DNA of 64,000 nt from Bacteroidia bacterium. GTDB taxonomy: Bacteria; Bacteroidota; Bacteroidia; Flavobacteriales; Flavobacteriaceae. Positions within the stretch are counted from its first letter, which is position 1. Every line of letters begins with the position of its first letter. The notes beneath the pieces are model-generated. The model was not told the DNA's origin, did not search any database, and saw nothing but the letters and a program-made list of their open reading frames with translations. The stretch covers positions 61,512-125,511 of the forward strand of contig JAUIAY010000008.1 of assembly GCA_030425285.1 (NCBI GenBank). The letters run 5' to 3'. The translations under genes and the position numbers were made by a program. This document shows, piece after piece, positions 16,537 through 26,028 of the stretch.

Positions 16537-17343
16537 CTAAAATCGCCAATTTTTATAACTACTTGATGACTCTAAAGCAATTTCCAAGTCATCCTCTAAC
16601 TCTGGAAAAAAATCTATCCTAGTTATTTCTTCAACCTCATCTACAGATACTACAAACTCATAAAGTGGTCTATTCGAATTTTTATGAGGTAACAAAAAAG
16701 CCAAAACTTTTGGGTTACCTGAATTATAATCCAGAATTACCTTATAGAACTGATTGGGAACAGCAACTTCTTCCGAACCTATTGTTTTCATATTTCCATC
16801 TAAAACGCCTCCCGTTACCACAAAAACGCCATCATATCGGTTTGCCCAAAAACGAACTTTTTGCTCTAGTGTATTCCAGATGCCAGAATTAAATTGATGT
16901 TCCTGCGGACTAATATTACTTGTTAAAAAGGTTTCGTCATGAGCTTCTTTGCTATAACGTCTGTCACCTGCAGGACACAAATGCCCACGATCATAACCAG
17001 AATTTTTATAATTACGCCAACTGGCTGCTCCAGTCTTTACAGACTTATCAATTTCAAAATACGGTCTATCAAAATTAGTATTGGACAGATGTTCTTTTTT
17101 TAATTCATAAGCAACCCACTCGGCTTGTTCGTGCGGCTCACTATAGCTTAAGGAATAACCATTATGATGAACTATTTGTCCTGTAGTGCTTGTAGGTAGA
17201 AAAAAAGCTGCTGTAGGATTTTTGGGTAACTTACCTTTTTCTACAACAGCTTCTTGCTCTTTTTTATTAAGATAATATTCATAACCATATATACCAACAA
17301 CCAAAACTATGGCTAAAATGGTATATACGGTTCGCTTACTCAT
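16537..17343 (-). CDS. DNA/RNA non-specific endonuclease (NUC1 family), membrane-anchored
   Basis: 268 residues. An N-terminal membrane segment (TVYTILAIVLVVGIYGYEYYL) is followed by a beta-beta-alpha-metal nuclease domain with DRGH at 118-121 (catalytic His121) and the metal-binding Asn in GIWNTLEQKVR. The family degrades DNA and RNA without sequence preference, here presumably in the periplasm. The start codon overlaps the stop of valS by one base, so it is co-transcribed with valS; no functional link is evident. Confidence 0.92.
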   Translation of the reverse strand: MSKRTVYTILAIVLVVGIYGYEYYLNKKEQEAVVEKGKLPKNPTAAFFLPTSTTGQIVHHNGYSLSYSEPHEQAEWVAYELKKEHLSNTNFDRPYFEIDKSVKTGAASWRNYKNSGYDRGHLCPAGDRRYSKEAHDETFLTSNISPQEHQFNSGIWNTLEQKVRFWANRYDGVFVVTGGVLDGNMKTIGSEEVAVPNQFYKVILDYNSGNPKVLAFLLPHKNSNRPLYEFVVSVDEVEEITRIDFFPELEDDLEIALESSSSYKNWRF

Positions 17344-19979
17344 TATTGAAGGCTAGCCAAACTCGCTTTTAACGTTTCAATTTTTGCTAAAGCATCAGCT
17401 TCTTTTTTCTTTTCACCTGCAACAACCTGTTCTGGTGCGCCTGAAACAAATCGCTCATTTGCTAATTTTTTCTGAACGGATTTTAAGAATCCTTCGGTAT
17501 AGTTCAATTCTTCGGTTAACTTTTTAATTTCTTCTTCAACATTAACCGACCCAGCAATTGGAATAAAATACTCGTTAGATTTTACCCTGAAAGTCAAGGC
17601 GCCTTCAACAGCTTCAGAAACATATTCTAGGTCATTTATATTTCCAAGTTTCTTAATGACATCATCGAAATCTGATGAGATCTTTTCATTGTTTATAACT
17701 GAAAAATCGATAGCATCCTTAAACGAAATATTCTTTTCCTTTCTAATGTTTCTAATTCCAGAAACTACTTCTTGCGTAAAATCGAAACCAGAAATCAAAT
17801 CCTTATCTATAGATTTTTTCTCTGGCCATGAAGCAACAATAAGAGCTTCTTCTGGTTGCCTTTCTTCCATATATTGCCAAATTTCTTCAGTTAAGAACGG
17901 CATAAACGGGTGCAATATTTTCAAAATGTTTTCAAAATGATTGATTACACCTCTTAATGTTTTGGAATCAATAGGCTGTTGGTATGCTGGTTTTACAATC
18001 TCCAATAACCAAGACGCAAAATCTTCCCAAATTAGCTTGTAAGTTGCCATTAAGGCATCAGAGAGTCTATACTTACCAAAGTGATCTTCAATTTCGATTA
18101 ATGTTTCCTGAAATTTAGAGTCAAACCACTCTAGTGCTATTTTACTGGATTGCGGTTGTTCAATCGTATTACTTTCCTCCCAACCTTTAACTAATCGGAA
18201 AGCATTCCATATTTTATTGGCAAAACCTTTTCCTTGACTACAAAGCGCTTCGTCAAACATGAGGTCATTACCAGCTGCACTGCTCAATAGTAATCCAACA
18301 CGAACACCATCGGCTCCGTATTCTTTAATCAACTTTAAAGCATCTGGTGAGTTACCCAATTGCTTACTCATTTTTCGACGTTGTTTGTCGCGCACTAAAC
18401 CAGTTAGATACACATTTTCAAAAGGTCTTTCTCCTTTATATTCATATCCGGCTATAATCATTCTGGCAACCCAGAAAAAGAGGATATCTGGACCTGTAAC
18501 CAAGTCACTGGTTGGGTAATAGTACTTGATATCATCGTTTTCAGGATTTCTGATACCGTCAAATACGCTCATGGGCCATAACCAAGAAGAAAACCAAGTA
18601 TCTAAAGCATCGGTATCTTGACGCAAATCACCTGCTGTTAGCTTTTGGTTGCTGGTTTTTTCTTTGGCTAGATCTAAAGCCGCTTCAATAGATTCAGCCA
18701 CTACAAAGTCTTCTTTGCCATCGCCATAATAATAGGCTGGAATTTGTTGACCCCAAAGAAGTTGCCTAGAAATATTCCAATCACGGATATTTTCCATCCA
18801 ATGTCTATATGTATTCTCAAACTTTTTAGGGAATAGTTTTACATCGGGATCATCACCTAAAACTGCTTCAATTGCAGGTTTCACCAACTCATCCATTTTT
18901 AAAAACCACTGATCTGACAATCTTGGTTCGATAATGGCTTTGGTTCGTTCAGAAATACCCACACGATTAGTATAGTCCTCAATTTTAAGAATATGCCCTT
19001 TTTCTTCTAATTCCTTTACAATTTCCTTTCTAACGGTAAAGCGATCTTTCCCTTCATAATGTAGACCGTAGCTATTTAAAGTAGCATCTTCATTGAAGAT
19101 ATCAATCACCTCAAGATTGTGCTTATCACCTAGGACTTTGTCATTTTCATCATGTGCAGGCGTCACTTTTAAACAACCTGTTCCAAACTCAACATCAACA
19201 TACTCATCTTCAATAATTGGGATAACACGTCCATTAATAGGTACAATCGCATTTTTTTCTTTTAAATTGCTATGGCGTTCATCATTTGGATTGATACAAA
19301 TTGCTGTATCTCCCAATATAGTTTCAGGTCTGGTTGTTGCGATTGTCAAGCTATCATTAGTACCTTCAACCTGATAGTTTATATAGTAAAGTTTCCCCTG
19401 TTTTTCAATGTACTCAACCTCTTCATCAGAAAGTGTTGTTTTAGCTTCAGGATCCCAGTTGACCATGCGGTAACCGCGATAAATCAATCCTTTTTTATAT
19501 AAATCCACAAATACCTTGATTACTGCTTCTGACATATCGTCATCCATTGTGAATTTTGTTCGATCCCAATCACATGAACAACCTAATTTTTTCAACTGCT
19601 CAAGGATAACACCTCCATATTCATGTGTCCAATCCCAAGCATGCTTTAAAAACTCTTCTCTGGAAAGGTCATTTTTATCAATTCCTTGCTCTTTCAATTT
19701 AGCTACCACTTTAGCTTCAGTGGCAATGGAAGCATGGTCTGTACCAGGTACCCAACAGGCATTTTTGCCTTGTAAACGTGCACGACGAATCAATACATCC
19801 TGAATAGTATTATTCAACATGTGTCCCATATGCAAGACTCCAGTAACATTTGGTGGTGGAATGACTATGGTATAAGGCTCTCTATCGTCTGGAATTGAAT
19901 GAAAATAATTATGTTTCATCCAGTAATCATACCACTTACTTTCTACTTGATTGGCATCATATTTTGATGGAATTTGCAT
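17343..19979 (-). CDS. valS: Valine--tRNA ligase
   Basis: 878 residues from the ATG at 19979. An in-frame ATG eleven codons upstream overlaps the promoter element, so it is rejected. Class I synthetase: HMGHM (HIGH motif) after [14 protein letters not shown] (KMSKS) before LGNSPDAL, a CP1 editing domain, and a C-terminal coiled-coil tail ([20 protein letters not shown]) typical of ValRS. It charges tRNA-Val with valine and edits threonine. Length is normal. Confidence 0.98.
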   Translation of the reverse strand: MQIPSKYDANQVESKWYDYWMKHNYFHSIPDDREPYTIVIPPPNVTGVLHMGHMLNNTIQDVLIRRARLQGKNACWVPGTDHASIATEAKVVAKLKEQGIDKNDLSREEFLKHAWDWTHEYGGVILEQLKKLGCSCDWDRTKFTMDDDMSEAVIKVFVDLYKKGLIYRGYRMVNWDPEAKTTLSDEEVEYIEKQGKLYYINYQVEGTNDSLTIATTRPETILGDTAICINPNDERHSNLKEKNAIVPINGRVIPIIEDEYVDVEFGTGCLKVTPAHDENDKVLGDKHNLEVIDIFNEDATLNSYGLHYEGKDRFTVRKEIVKELEEKGHILKIEDYTNRVGISERTKAIIEPRLSDQWFLKMDELVKPAIEAVLGDDPDVKLFPKKFENTYRHWMENIRDWNISRQLLWGQQIPAYYYGDGKEDFVVAESIEAALDLAKEKTSNQKLTAGDLRQDTDALDTWFSSWLWPMSVFDGIRNPENDDIKYYYPTSDLVTGPDILFFWVARMIIAGYEYKGERPFENVYLTGLVRDKQRRKMSKQLGNSPDALKLIKEYGADGVRVGLLLSSAAGNDLMFDEALCSQGKGFANKIWNAFRLVKGWEESNTIEQPQSSKIALEWFDSKFQETLIEIEDHFGKYRLSDALMATYKLIWEDFASWLLEIVKPAYQQPIDSKTLRGVINHFENILKILHPFMPFLTEEIWQYMEERQPEEALIVASWPEKKSIDKDLISGFDFTQEVVSGIRNIRKEKNISFKDAIDFSVINNEKISSDFDDVIKKLGNINDLEYVSEAVEGALTFRVKSNEYFIPIAGSVNVEEEIKKLTEELNYTEGFLKSVQKKLANERFVSGAPEQVVAGEKKKEADALAKIETLKASLASLQ

Positions 19980-20009
19980 ACTTTGGAATAGTTTTTGAAA
20001 TATAACATG

Positions 20010-20017
20010 CAAAAGTA
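20010..20017 (-). promoter_or_regulatory. -7 promoter element for valS
   Basis: TACTTTTG on the minus strand fits TAnnTTTG and ends 30 nt before the ATG at 19979. It overlaps the more upstream in-frame ATG. Confidence 0.65.
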
Positions 20018-20106
20018 CTTATATTTCTTTTTTATATAAAATTATATGAATGTAATATGTACATTTGTTATAGTAAAATGTAATCACAGGTGTGCATTAC
20101 GTCTAA

Positions 20107-20114
20107 TAATTTTG
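20107..20114 (+). promoter_or_regulatory. Candidate -7 element for the DUF1573 gene
   Basis: TAATTTTG lies 51 nt upstream of the ATG at 20166, in the divergent region shared with valS. The leader would be longer than for other genes here. Confidence 0.45.
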
Positions 20115-20165
20115 TAGAATGAACAAAAAGTGACTATGTTTACCAACGAATTAAATTAAAATATT

Positions 20166-20591
20166 ATGAAACATTTAATTACAATACTGTTTATAGGGCT
20201 GATTGGTTTTTCAGTTAATGCACAAGAAAAAGTTGCTAAAATCGAGTTTAAGGACACTACCATCGATTATGGAACTATTGAAAAAGGCGCTGATGGCGTA
20301 AGAGTTTTTGAATTTACCAACACAGGTAATGCTCCTCTTGTTATTTCCAATGTTAAATCAAGTTGTGGTTGTACTGTCCCAAAAAAACCGGATGGACCAA
20401 TTGCCCCAGGTGAAACAGGCGAGATTCAAGTAAAATATGATACAAATCGTGTGATGCCAATTAGAAAAACCATAACTGTTACATCTAATGCCGATACACC
20501 TACTGTTGCTCTTAAGATAAAAGGAGAAGTTATTGATCCTAGCAAAACAAGTGTACTTGAGAAAAAAGACAATAGTGTTATGAATAAGTAA
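20166..20591 (+). CDS. DUF1573-domain secreted protein
   Basis: 141 residues. Signal peptide (MKHLITILFIGLIGFSVNAQ), then one DUF1573/ASH-like beta-sandwich: DTTIDYGTIEKGADGVRVF, TNTGNAPLVISNVKSSCGC, PGETGEIQVKYDT. The paired cysteines in SSCGC are a hallmark of the family. Periplasmic or surface; role unknown. It ends in a strong terminator shared with the convergent protease gene. Confidence 0.9.
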   Translation: MKHLITILFIGLIGFSVNAQEKVAKIEFKDTTIDYGTIEKGADGVRVFEFTNTGNAPLVISNVKSSCGCTVPKKPDGPIAPGETGEIQVKYDTNRVMPIRKTITVTSNADTPTVALKIKGEVIDPSKTSVLEKKDNSVMNK

Positions 20592-20616
20592 TCATGTTCA
20601 TGATACGAATACAATA

Positions 20617-20648
20617 AAAAAAGCCTTGAAATTTCAAGGCTTTTTTTA
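20617..20648. terminator. Bidirectional rho-independent terminator
   Basis: AAGCCTTGAA (20621-20630) pairs with TTCAAGGCTT (20633-20642), with flanking A- and T-runs, between two convergent genes. Confidence 0.9.
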
Positions 20649-21992
20649 TTTCAACATATCCTTAAGTTTAAAAGCATATTCGAATATTTTATTTTGGCGC
20701 TCAACTAATAACTTGATTTTTTTTCCATCCTTTTCACTAAAAATATCTATCACTTCTTGAAGAGTAAAATCTTTGACATCTTTTCCATTAATTTCTAAAA
20801 TAATATCACCTAGCTCAACACCTGCATTTTTGGCTGGACTGTTATCCCTTAACTTAACAACTTGAAAGGCAGGTTTTACATCCAACCTATAATTCTCCGA
20901 TGTTGGCCTATTTGTAAGATATTCCGTGACATCAGTATTAAAATGTAGTCTGCCATTATCCAGTGTGTAATAATAATCCTTTACAACCCTAAAACCATGA
21001 TGCTCTAAATCAATTCCGCTTTTATTATAGCTAAAGTCTTTATTGAATGTGGCATTCTTTTTAAAAATCACCAGGGAGTTTTTATAATCAAACGTCAGAT
21101 TGAATCGTCTTAATATTTCGGCTCCAATGGTTCCATTTCTATCCTTGATTCGCCTTAATGTTTCAATTGATGAGCCTTCTGGGAAGGCAACCAATGACTC
21201 ATTTAACTCAAAAGAACCAATAGATAGGCTGGCTACCTTTGAACGCTTGCCGTACAAACTACCATTTAAACCATAGCCTAAAAAATCCTCAAAATACTTA
21301 TTGGTAGATACAATATCCTTTGATTCGTCTTCAAATAACCACAAAGCGTCACTAGCTCCCGTATCAATCAAAACATTAATAGGGATATTTTTATGTGCAA
21401 TGGTCACTTGTACATTTAAATAAGGTTTGTTATTATAAAATTGAAGTGGATGCTTCTCACACTTCTTACACAACTTTTCATTATAACTATCATGTTTAAT
21501 CAATTTGATATGTTTTTTGGAATAGTTGATTTCAACTACAAAATCCTTGAATAAATCATAGCCAATAATTCCATGAATAGGAATACCCAGTTTTGGGGAA
21601 TAATCCAATCCCGTGTTATAAACCGCAAAAATTGTTTGATTGAATTTTACAGCTTCTCCTATTTTTAGGATGTTATTTTTAGATTTCACCGCTTCAACAA
21701 CCTCACCATCGCCAAGCCCTTTTAGATAAATGGTTTCTTTGGTATCACCATTCAAGACATCAAAACCATCCAAAATATTAAAAAGTATCGGTTTGGTTAC
21801 ACCACTGTCAAAAATAAATGACAATTCCACGTCATTAACAATAACAGGAATGACGATAAGATTATTAATGAGTTGAAAATCAATTTTATTGGACGCAGCA
21901 TTACCTTGCAAATAAAATTTACTTTCCTGCGCGTAGAGCCAATGACTTGCAATCAGGCATAAAATCCCCAATATAAGTTTGAAACGATACAT
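20646..21992 (-). CDS. Retropepsin-like aspartyl protease with C-terminal PDZ domain
   Basis: 448 residues. The signal peptide ends near ALA-like YAQE. Two aspartyl-protease lobes lie in one chain: the first has FDSG (D62), the second IDTG (D210, with ASDALWLF), as expected for the two catalytic aspartates. A PDZ domain is at about residues 370-435 (VKLRDNSPAKNAGVELGDIILEINGKDV given in part). Probably periplasmic. Flavobacteria have several such aspartyl protease/PDZ proteins; targets are unknown. Four cysteines including CKKC lie between the two lobes. Confidence 0.88.
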   Translation of the reverse strand: MYRFKLILGILCLIASHWLYAQESKFYLQGNAASNKIDFQLINNLIVIPVIVNDVELSFIFDSGVTKPILFNILDGFDVLNGDTKETIYLKGLGDGEVVEAVKSKNNILKIGEAVKFNQTIFAVYNTGLDYSPKLGIPIHGIIGYDLFKDFVVEINYSKKHIKLIKHDSYNEKLCKKCEKHPLQFYNNKPYLNVQVTIAHKNIPINVLIDTGASDALWLFEDESKDIVSTNKYFEDFLGYGLNGSLYGKRSKVASLSIGSFELNESLVAFPEGSSIETLRRIKDRNGTIGAEILRRFNLTFDYKNSLVIFKKNATFNKDFSYNKSGIDLEHHGFRVVKDYYYTLDNGRLHFNTDVTEYLTNRPTSENYRLDVKPAFQVVKLRDNSPAKNAGVELGDIILEINGKDVKDFTLQEVIDIFSEKDGKKIKLLVERQNKIFEYAFKLKDMLK

Positions 21993-22111
21993 CTCATACG
22001 GTGTTATAATTAATTAAATTACAAAAAAAACGTCAAATTTAGGTCAAATTGGGCTCTTTTAACAATTAGATTAGGATAATTTTTAAGACCTTTACGGCCA
22101 AATTTAATGAC

Positions 22112-23302
22112 ATGCCAAGAATATCAAAAAAAGGGGACACCATGCCCCAGTCACCTATACGAAAATTAGTTCCTTATGCCGAAATGGCTTACAAACAAGG
22201 AAAAACAGTTTATCACCTAAACATTGGTCAACCTGACATTAAAACACCCGAAGTGGCACTAGATGCTGTTAAAATTAACTCACTTGATATTCTAGCTTAC
22301 ACAAGATCTGAAGGTTCTGATGAATACCGTCAAAAGATTGCCAATTACTATAGCAACCACGATATCCAAGTTGTAAAAGAGGACATCATAGTTACTACTG
22401 GTGGCAGTGAGGCCTTGTTGTTTGCCTTTGGAAGTATTATGGACGCAGATGATGAGATTATTATTCCAGAGCCATTTTATGCCAATTATAATGGTTTTTC
22501 AACTGCTTCTGGAGTTAATATAGTTCCTGTCATTTCTAAAATTGAAGACAATTTTGCCTTACCACCAATTGAAGAATTTGAGAAACTTATTACGCCAAAA
22601 ACCAAAGCTATTCTTATTTGTAACCCTGGTAACCCAACTGGATATCTCTACTCTAAAGAGGAAATAAAAAAATTAGCTCAAATTGTAAAAAAGCATGACT
22701 TGTTCCTAATTGCTGATGAGGTTTATAGAGAATTTGCTTACGACGGTGCTGTCCATTATTCTATCATGCAGGAAGATGATCTTAAGGACCATGCCATCAT
22801 GATCGATTCAGTTTCTAAACGCTACAGTATGTGTGGTGCCAGAATAGGTTGCTTGGCATCAAGAAATAAACAGGTTATTGCAACTGCATTAAAATTTGCT
22901 CAAGCCAGATTAAGCCCACCTACTTTGGCACAAATTGCTAGTGAAGCTGCATTACAAACGCCGCAAAGCTATTTTGATGAAGTCATTTCAGAATATGTTG
23001 AAAGAAGAAATTTACTTATTTCCGAACTTGAAAAAATAGATGGTATTAAAGTCGCCAAACCAAAAGGTGCCTTTTACTGTATTGTAGAGCTTCCAGTAAA
23101 AAATGCCGATGATTTTGCGCAATGGTTATTAGAAAGTTTTGATGTAAATGGTGAAACCGTTATGGTAGCGCCTGCAGCAGGTTTTTATTCAACACCAAAT
23201 GTTGGTTTAAATCAAATTCGCATTGCTTATGTGTTGCAAAAAGAAAGTTTGATTAAGGCTGTTAACATCTTAAAAGAGGCTCTTAAAATCTATCAAGATT
23301 AG
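22112..23302 (+). CDS. Class I/II PLP-dependent aminotransferase (aspartate aminotransferase-like)
   Basis: 396 residues. PLP lysine K236 in DSVSKRYSMCGARIG; NPGNPTG and the tyrosine/aspartate ring contacts in LIADEVYREF. Cytoplasmic. The best guess is transfer of the amino group between aspartate or a similar amino acid and 2-oxoglutarate, but the substrate cannot be fixed from sequence. The murB start codon overlaps its stop by one base, which makes a two-gene unit. Confidence 0.9.
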   Translation: MPRISKKGDTMPQSPIRKLVPYAEMAYKQGKTVYHLNIGQPDIKTPEVALDAVKINSLDILAYTRSEGSDEYRQKIANYYSNHDIQVVKEDIIVTTGGSEALLFAFGSIMDADDEIIIPEPFYANYNGFSTASGVNIVPVISKIEDNFALPPIEEFEKLITPKTKAILICNPGNPTGYLYSKEEIKKLAQIVKKHDLFLIADEVYREFAYDGAVHYSIMQEDDLKDHAIMIDSVSKRYSMCGARIGCLASRNKQVIATALKFAQARLSPPTLAQIASEAALQTPQSYFDEVISEYVERRNLLISELEKIDGIKVAKPKGAFYCIVELPVKNADDFAQWLLESFDVNGETVMVAPAAGFYSTPNVGLNQIRIAYVLQKESLIKAVNILKEALKIYQD

Positions 23303-24315
23303 TGCAGATTCAACACGACATATCTTTAAAATCTTATAATACGTTTGGCATTGATGCTAAAGCTAAACATTTTATTTCTGTTTCGAGCGTTCAAGAACTT
23401 ACAGACGCACTGAACCTTGAGGATTATCCTGATATTTTTATCTTGGGAGGAGGCAGCAATATGTTACTTACGCAAGATATTAATGCATTGGTTATTCATG
23501 TTAATATTAAAGGCATTACTATTGTTTCAGAGAATGAAACGCATGTTTTAATCAAAGCTGAAGCAGGTGAAAACTGGCATGAATTTGTAAGTTGGTGTTT
23601 GGTTCGTGATTTTGGCGGAGTAGAAAATCTATCATTAATTCCTGGCAATGTTGGCACAGCCCCCATTCAAAATATTGGTGCCTATGGTGTTGAACTCAAA
23701 GATAGTTTTGTTTCATGTGAAGCATTGAATGTTCACACTAAAGAACTGAAATCCTTTTCAAATACCGATTGCCAGTTTGACTATAGAAACTCTATTTTTA
23801 AACAAGAAGCCAAAGGTGACTACATTATTTGCAATGTAACATTCAAATTAACCAAAAATCAGCATAAGTTACACACTGCTTACGGAGCTATTCAAAGCGA
23901 ATTAGACAATATACAGATAAGCAATCCAACCATTCAGGATGTTTCCAAAGCTGTCATTACCATTCGCCAAAGCAAATTACCTGACCCAAAAGAAATTGGT
24001 AATAGTGGAAGTTTTTTCAAAAATCCTGTTATCACCAATGAAGCTTACCAAAAGCTCCAAATACTTTTTGAGGATATCCCAGGTTATCCTGTTTCCCAAA
24101 ACGAAACAAAAGTTCCAGCTGGATGGTTAATTGAAAAAGCCGGATTCAAAGGAAAAAGATTTGGTGATTATGGTGTTCATAAAAAACAAGCCTTGGTATT
24201 GGTAAACTATGGAAATGCCAACGGAACAGATATTTTAAATTTGGCCAAACTCATCCAAAATACAATTATGCGTATCTTTGGCATTCAAATTGAAGCTGAA
24301 GTTAATATTATATAA
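23302..24315 (+). CDS. murB: UDP-N-acetylmuramate dehydrogenase (MurB)
   Basis: 337 residues from a GTG that overlaps the stop of the aminotransferase gene. FAD-binding (ILGGGSNMLL, IPGNVGTAPIQNIGAYG) and the C-terminal catalytic Ser segment GNSGSFFKNP show a type I MurB. It reduces UDP-GlcNAc-enolpyruvate to UDP-MurNAc with NADPH in peptidoglycan synthesis. Confidence 0.97.
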   Translation: MQIQHDISLKSYNTFGIDAKAKHFISVSSVQELTDALNLEDYPDIFILGGGSNMLLTQDINALVIHVNIKGITIVSENETHVLIKAEAGENWHEFVSWCLVRDFGGVENLSLIPGNVGTAPIQNIGAYGVELKDSFVSCEALNVHTKELKSFSNTDCQFDYRNSIFKQEAKGDYIICNVTFKLTKNQHKLHTAYGAIQSELDNIQISNPTIQDVSKAVITIRQSKLPDPKEIGNSGSFFKNPVITNEAYQKLQILFEDIPGYPVSQNETKVPAGWLIEKAGFKGKRFGDYGVHKKQALVLVNYGNANGTDILNLAKLIQNTIMRIFGIQIEAEVNII

Positions 24316-24338
24316 ATTATAAGAAATAACGTATTTTG

Positions 24339-24351
24339 CCGTTAATAACGG
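24339..24351. promoter_or_regulatory. Short palindrome upstream of the sigma/anti-sigma operon
   Basis: CCGTTAATAACGG is a perfect 6+1+6 palindrome that begins two bases after a GTATTTTGC sequence (a one-base-short relative of the -7 consensus). It is placed where an operator would overlap the transcription start. Speculative. Confidence 0.35.
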
Positions 24352-24378
24352 TTAAACTAACTAAACCCTACTGAACAC

Positions 24379-24924
24379 TTGAGCACTTCTATTGAACAAC
24401 AAATCGTTACCCTATTGGCAAAAAGTGACAAACGGGCCATTACATTGTTGTATGACAATTATGCTGATGCGCTTTATGGGGTGATTTCAAAGGTATTAAC
24501 CGATGAGGATCTAGCCCAAGATGCCTTACAGGAGACCTTTATAAAGGTTTGGAAAAAAGCCAAATCTTATGATGCTTCAAAGGCCAAGCTATTCACTTGG
24601 TTATATCGAATAGCCTACAACACAGCTATTGACAAAGTCAGGTCTTACAATAATAAAAGTAGCAAGGAAATCCAAATCGACACTTCAACCGTATATAAGT
24701 TAACTGCTGATAGTATTAATCAAGATGTTTTAGATATTAAAAAGCATTTAAAAACACTTGACGAAAAATATCAGATAGTTATCAATGCGCTCTTTTTTGA
24801 GGGTATGACGCAGCAAGAGGCCAGTGACGAATTGGAAATTCCGCTAGGCACAATAAAATCGAGATTAAAAATCGGGCTTCGTGAATTAAAAAAAATATAC
24901 GACCCAGAATTAAAACAGTCATGA
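24379..24924 (+). CDS. ECF-type RNA polymerase sigma factor
   Basis: 181 residues from a TTG start; no ATG precedes region 2. Region 2: LYDNYADALYGVISKVLTDEDLAQDALQETFIKVWKK and FTWLYRIAYNTAIDKVRS (each partial). Region 4: YQIVINALFFEGMTQQEASDELEIPLGTIKSRLKIGL. The downstream anti-sigma gene overlaps it by four bases (ATGA), so the two are translationally coupled, as expected for a sigma/anti-sigma pair. Confidence 0.95.
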   Translation: MSTSIEQQIVTLLAKSDKRAITLLYDNYADALYGVISKVLTDEDLAQDALQETFIKVWKKAKSYDASKAKLFTWLYRIAYNTAIDKVRSYNNKSSKEIQIDTSTVYKLTADSINQDVLDIKKHLKTLDEKYQIVINALFFEGMTQQEASDELEIPLGTIKSRLKIGLRELKKIYDPELKQS

Positions 24925-25721
24925 ATGGTAAAATAACTACAATATTGAATTCTGACCTATTAGAGAAATATCTTTTAGGTGAAACCACTTCAGCAGAAAC
25001 TGAAATGGTAGAATCTTATATTTCGGAATATCCGGAAGTTAGAAAAGCCTACGATGAATTGCAGGACAATTTAGAAATTGTTGCTAAAAGCAATGCCATT
25101 GAGGCTCCTAAAAGCATCTTAAATGCTATTTTAGATGAATTGGATGAAAAGCCTGTTATAACTATGACCAACAGCACCTCGCAAAGAAAAAAATGGTACA
25201 AGTATAGTATAGCAGCTAGTATTGCCGCACTAATTTTTGCAGGAACTGCTTACAAATTTTATGATATGAATCAAAAGTTATCTCATGAAAACCAAGTGGT
25301 CGTTGATGAAATTTTTGATCTACGTGATGACATCGCTAAAAACAATCAGCGTTTGGATGAAATCATGAAGCAATTTAAGCAGCTAAATAATCCTGAAACC
25401 GAGAAATATATCATCAACGGAAATTATAGAGCCAAAAACTTAAAAACGGTTGCCTATATTAATCCAAAAGAAAAAACATCTATGATTGATGTCGTTTCTC
25501 TACCACAATTGCCTGAAGAACAATGTTATCAAATATGGGCAGAGGTTGAAGACAAAATGGTGAACTTGGGTATTTTAAGTGAAACGGATAGACAATTACG
25601 TGAAATTCCTTACACCGAAGATGCTTTGGCATTAAGCATCACCATAGAACCTAAAGGCGGAAACGCCAATGCGACCCTTGAAAATGCCGTTGCAGAAATA
25701 TCTTTGAACAAAATCAAATAA
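24921..25721 (+). CDS. RskA-type membrane anti-sigma factor
   Basis: 266 residues. The cytoplasmic N-terminal part (LLEKYLLGETTSAETEMVE) would bind the sigma factor. One transmembrane helix lies at about residues 92-111 (YSIAASIAALIFAGTAYKFY). A coiled segment follows, then the periplasmic RskA-like domain (VVSLPQLPEEQCYQIWAEV and SITIEPKGGNANAT). It is predicted to keep the upstream ECF sigma at the membrane until a signal releases it. A terminator closes the unit. Confidence 0.93.
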   Translation: MNGKITTILNSDLLEKYLLGETTSAETEMVESYISEYPEVRKAYDELQDNLEIVAKSNAIEAPKSILNAILDELDEKPVITMTNSTSQRKKWYKYSIAASIAALIFAGTAYKFYDMNQKLSHENQVVVDEIFDLRDDIAKNNQRLDEIMKQFKQLNNPETEKYIINGNYRAKNLKTVAYINPKEKTSMIDVVSLPQLPEEQCYQIWAEVEDKMVNLGILSETDRQLREIPYTEDALALSITIEPKGGNANATLENAVAEISLNKIK

Positions 25722-25741
25722 ATTAAACATACTCATAACTT

Positions 25742-25783
25742 GAAGTCTTGCTTTTCACTTAAAAAGTAAGGCTTCTTTTTTTT
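25742..25783 (+). terminator. Rho-independent terminator after the anti-sigma gene
   Basis: A long stem with two G-U pairs (GAAGTCTTG... with ...TAAGGCTTC) is followed by a run of eight or more Ts. Confidence 0.8.
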
Positions 25784-25793
25784 AAAAAAGTCT

Positions 25794-25801
25794 TATCTTT
25801 G
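25794..25801 (+). promoter_or_regulatory. -7 promoter element for the small Cys-rich protein
   Basis: TATCTTTG ends 13 nt before the ATG at 25815, just after the preceding terminator. Confidence 0.65.
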
Positions 25802-25814
25802 CAAAAAATATCTT

Positions 25815-26018
25815 ATGAAGCTTTTTCTATTAACATTAGTATTGTTGGGTTTAGCAATTGCAGGAATTGCCATTAAAATATGGGCTAAAAAAGACGGTAA
25901 ATTTGCAGGTACTTGTGCCAGTCAAAACCCTATGCTAAATAAAGAAGGAGAAGCCTGTGGTTTTTGCGGCAAAACACCGGACCAATTTGACAGTTGCAAC
26001 GAACCTCAACATTCCTAA
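25815..26018 (+). CDS. Small membrane-anchored Cys-rich protein
   Basis: 67 residues: an N-terminal hydrophobic helix (LFLLTLVLLGLAIAGIAIKIW), then a short tail with four cysteines in the pattern GTCASQNP, GEACGFCGK, DSCNE. The spacing could hold a metal or form disulfides. Related small proteins are common in flavobacteria, usually as hypothetical membrane or secreted proteins. It has its own promoter, and the next gene starts 10 bases after its stop. Function unknown. Confidence 0.75.
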   Translation: MKLFLLTLVLLGLAIAGIAIKIWAKKDGKFAGTCASQNPMLNKEGEACGFCGKTPDQFDSCNEPQHS

Positions 26019-26028
26019 ACTATAAGCC

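Noticed and set aside
19980..20012. Longer N-terminus for valS from an ATG at 20012
   Set aside because: It overlaps the TAnnTTTG element, and the conserved ValRS start ([13 protein letters not shown]) begins at 19979.
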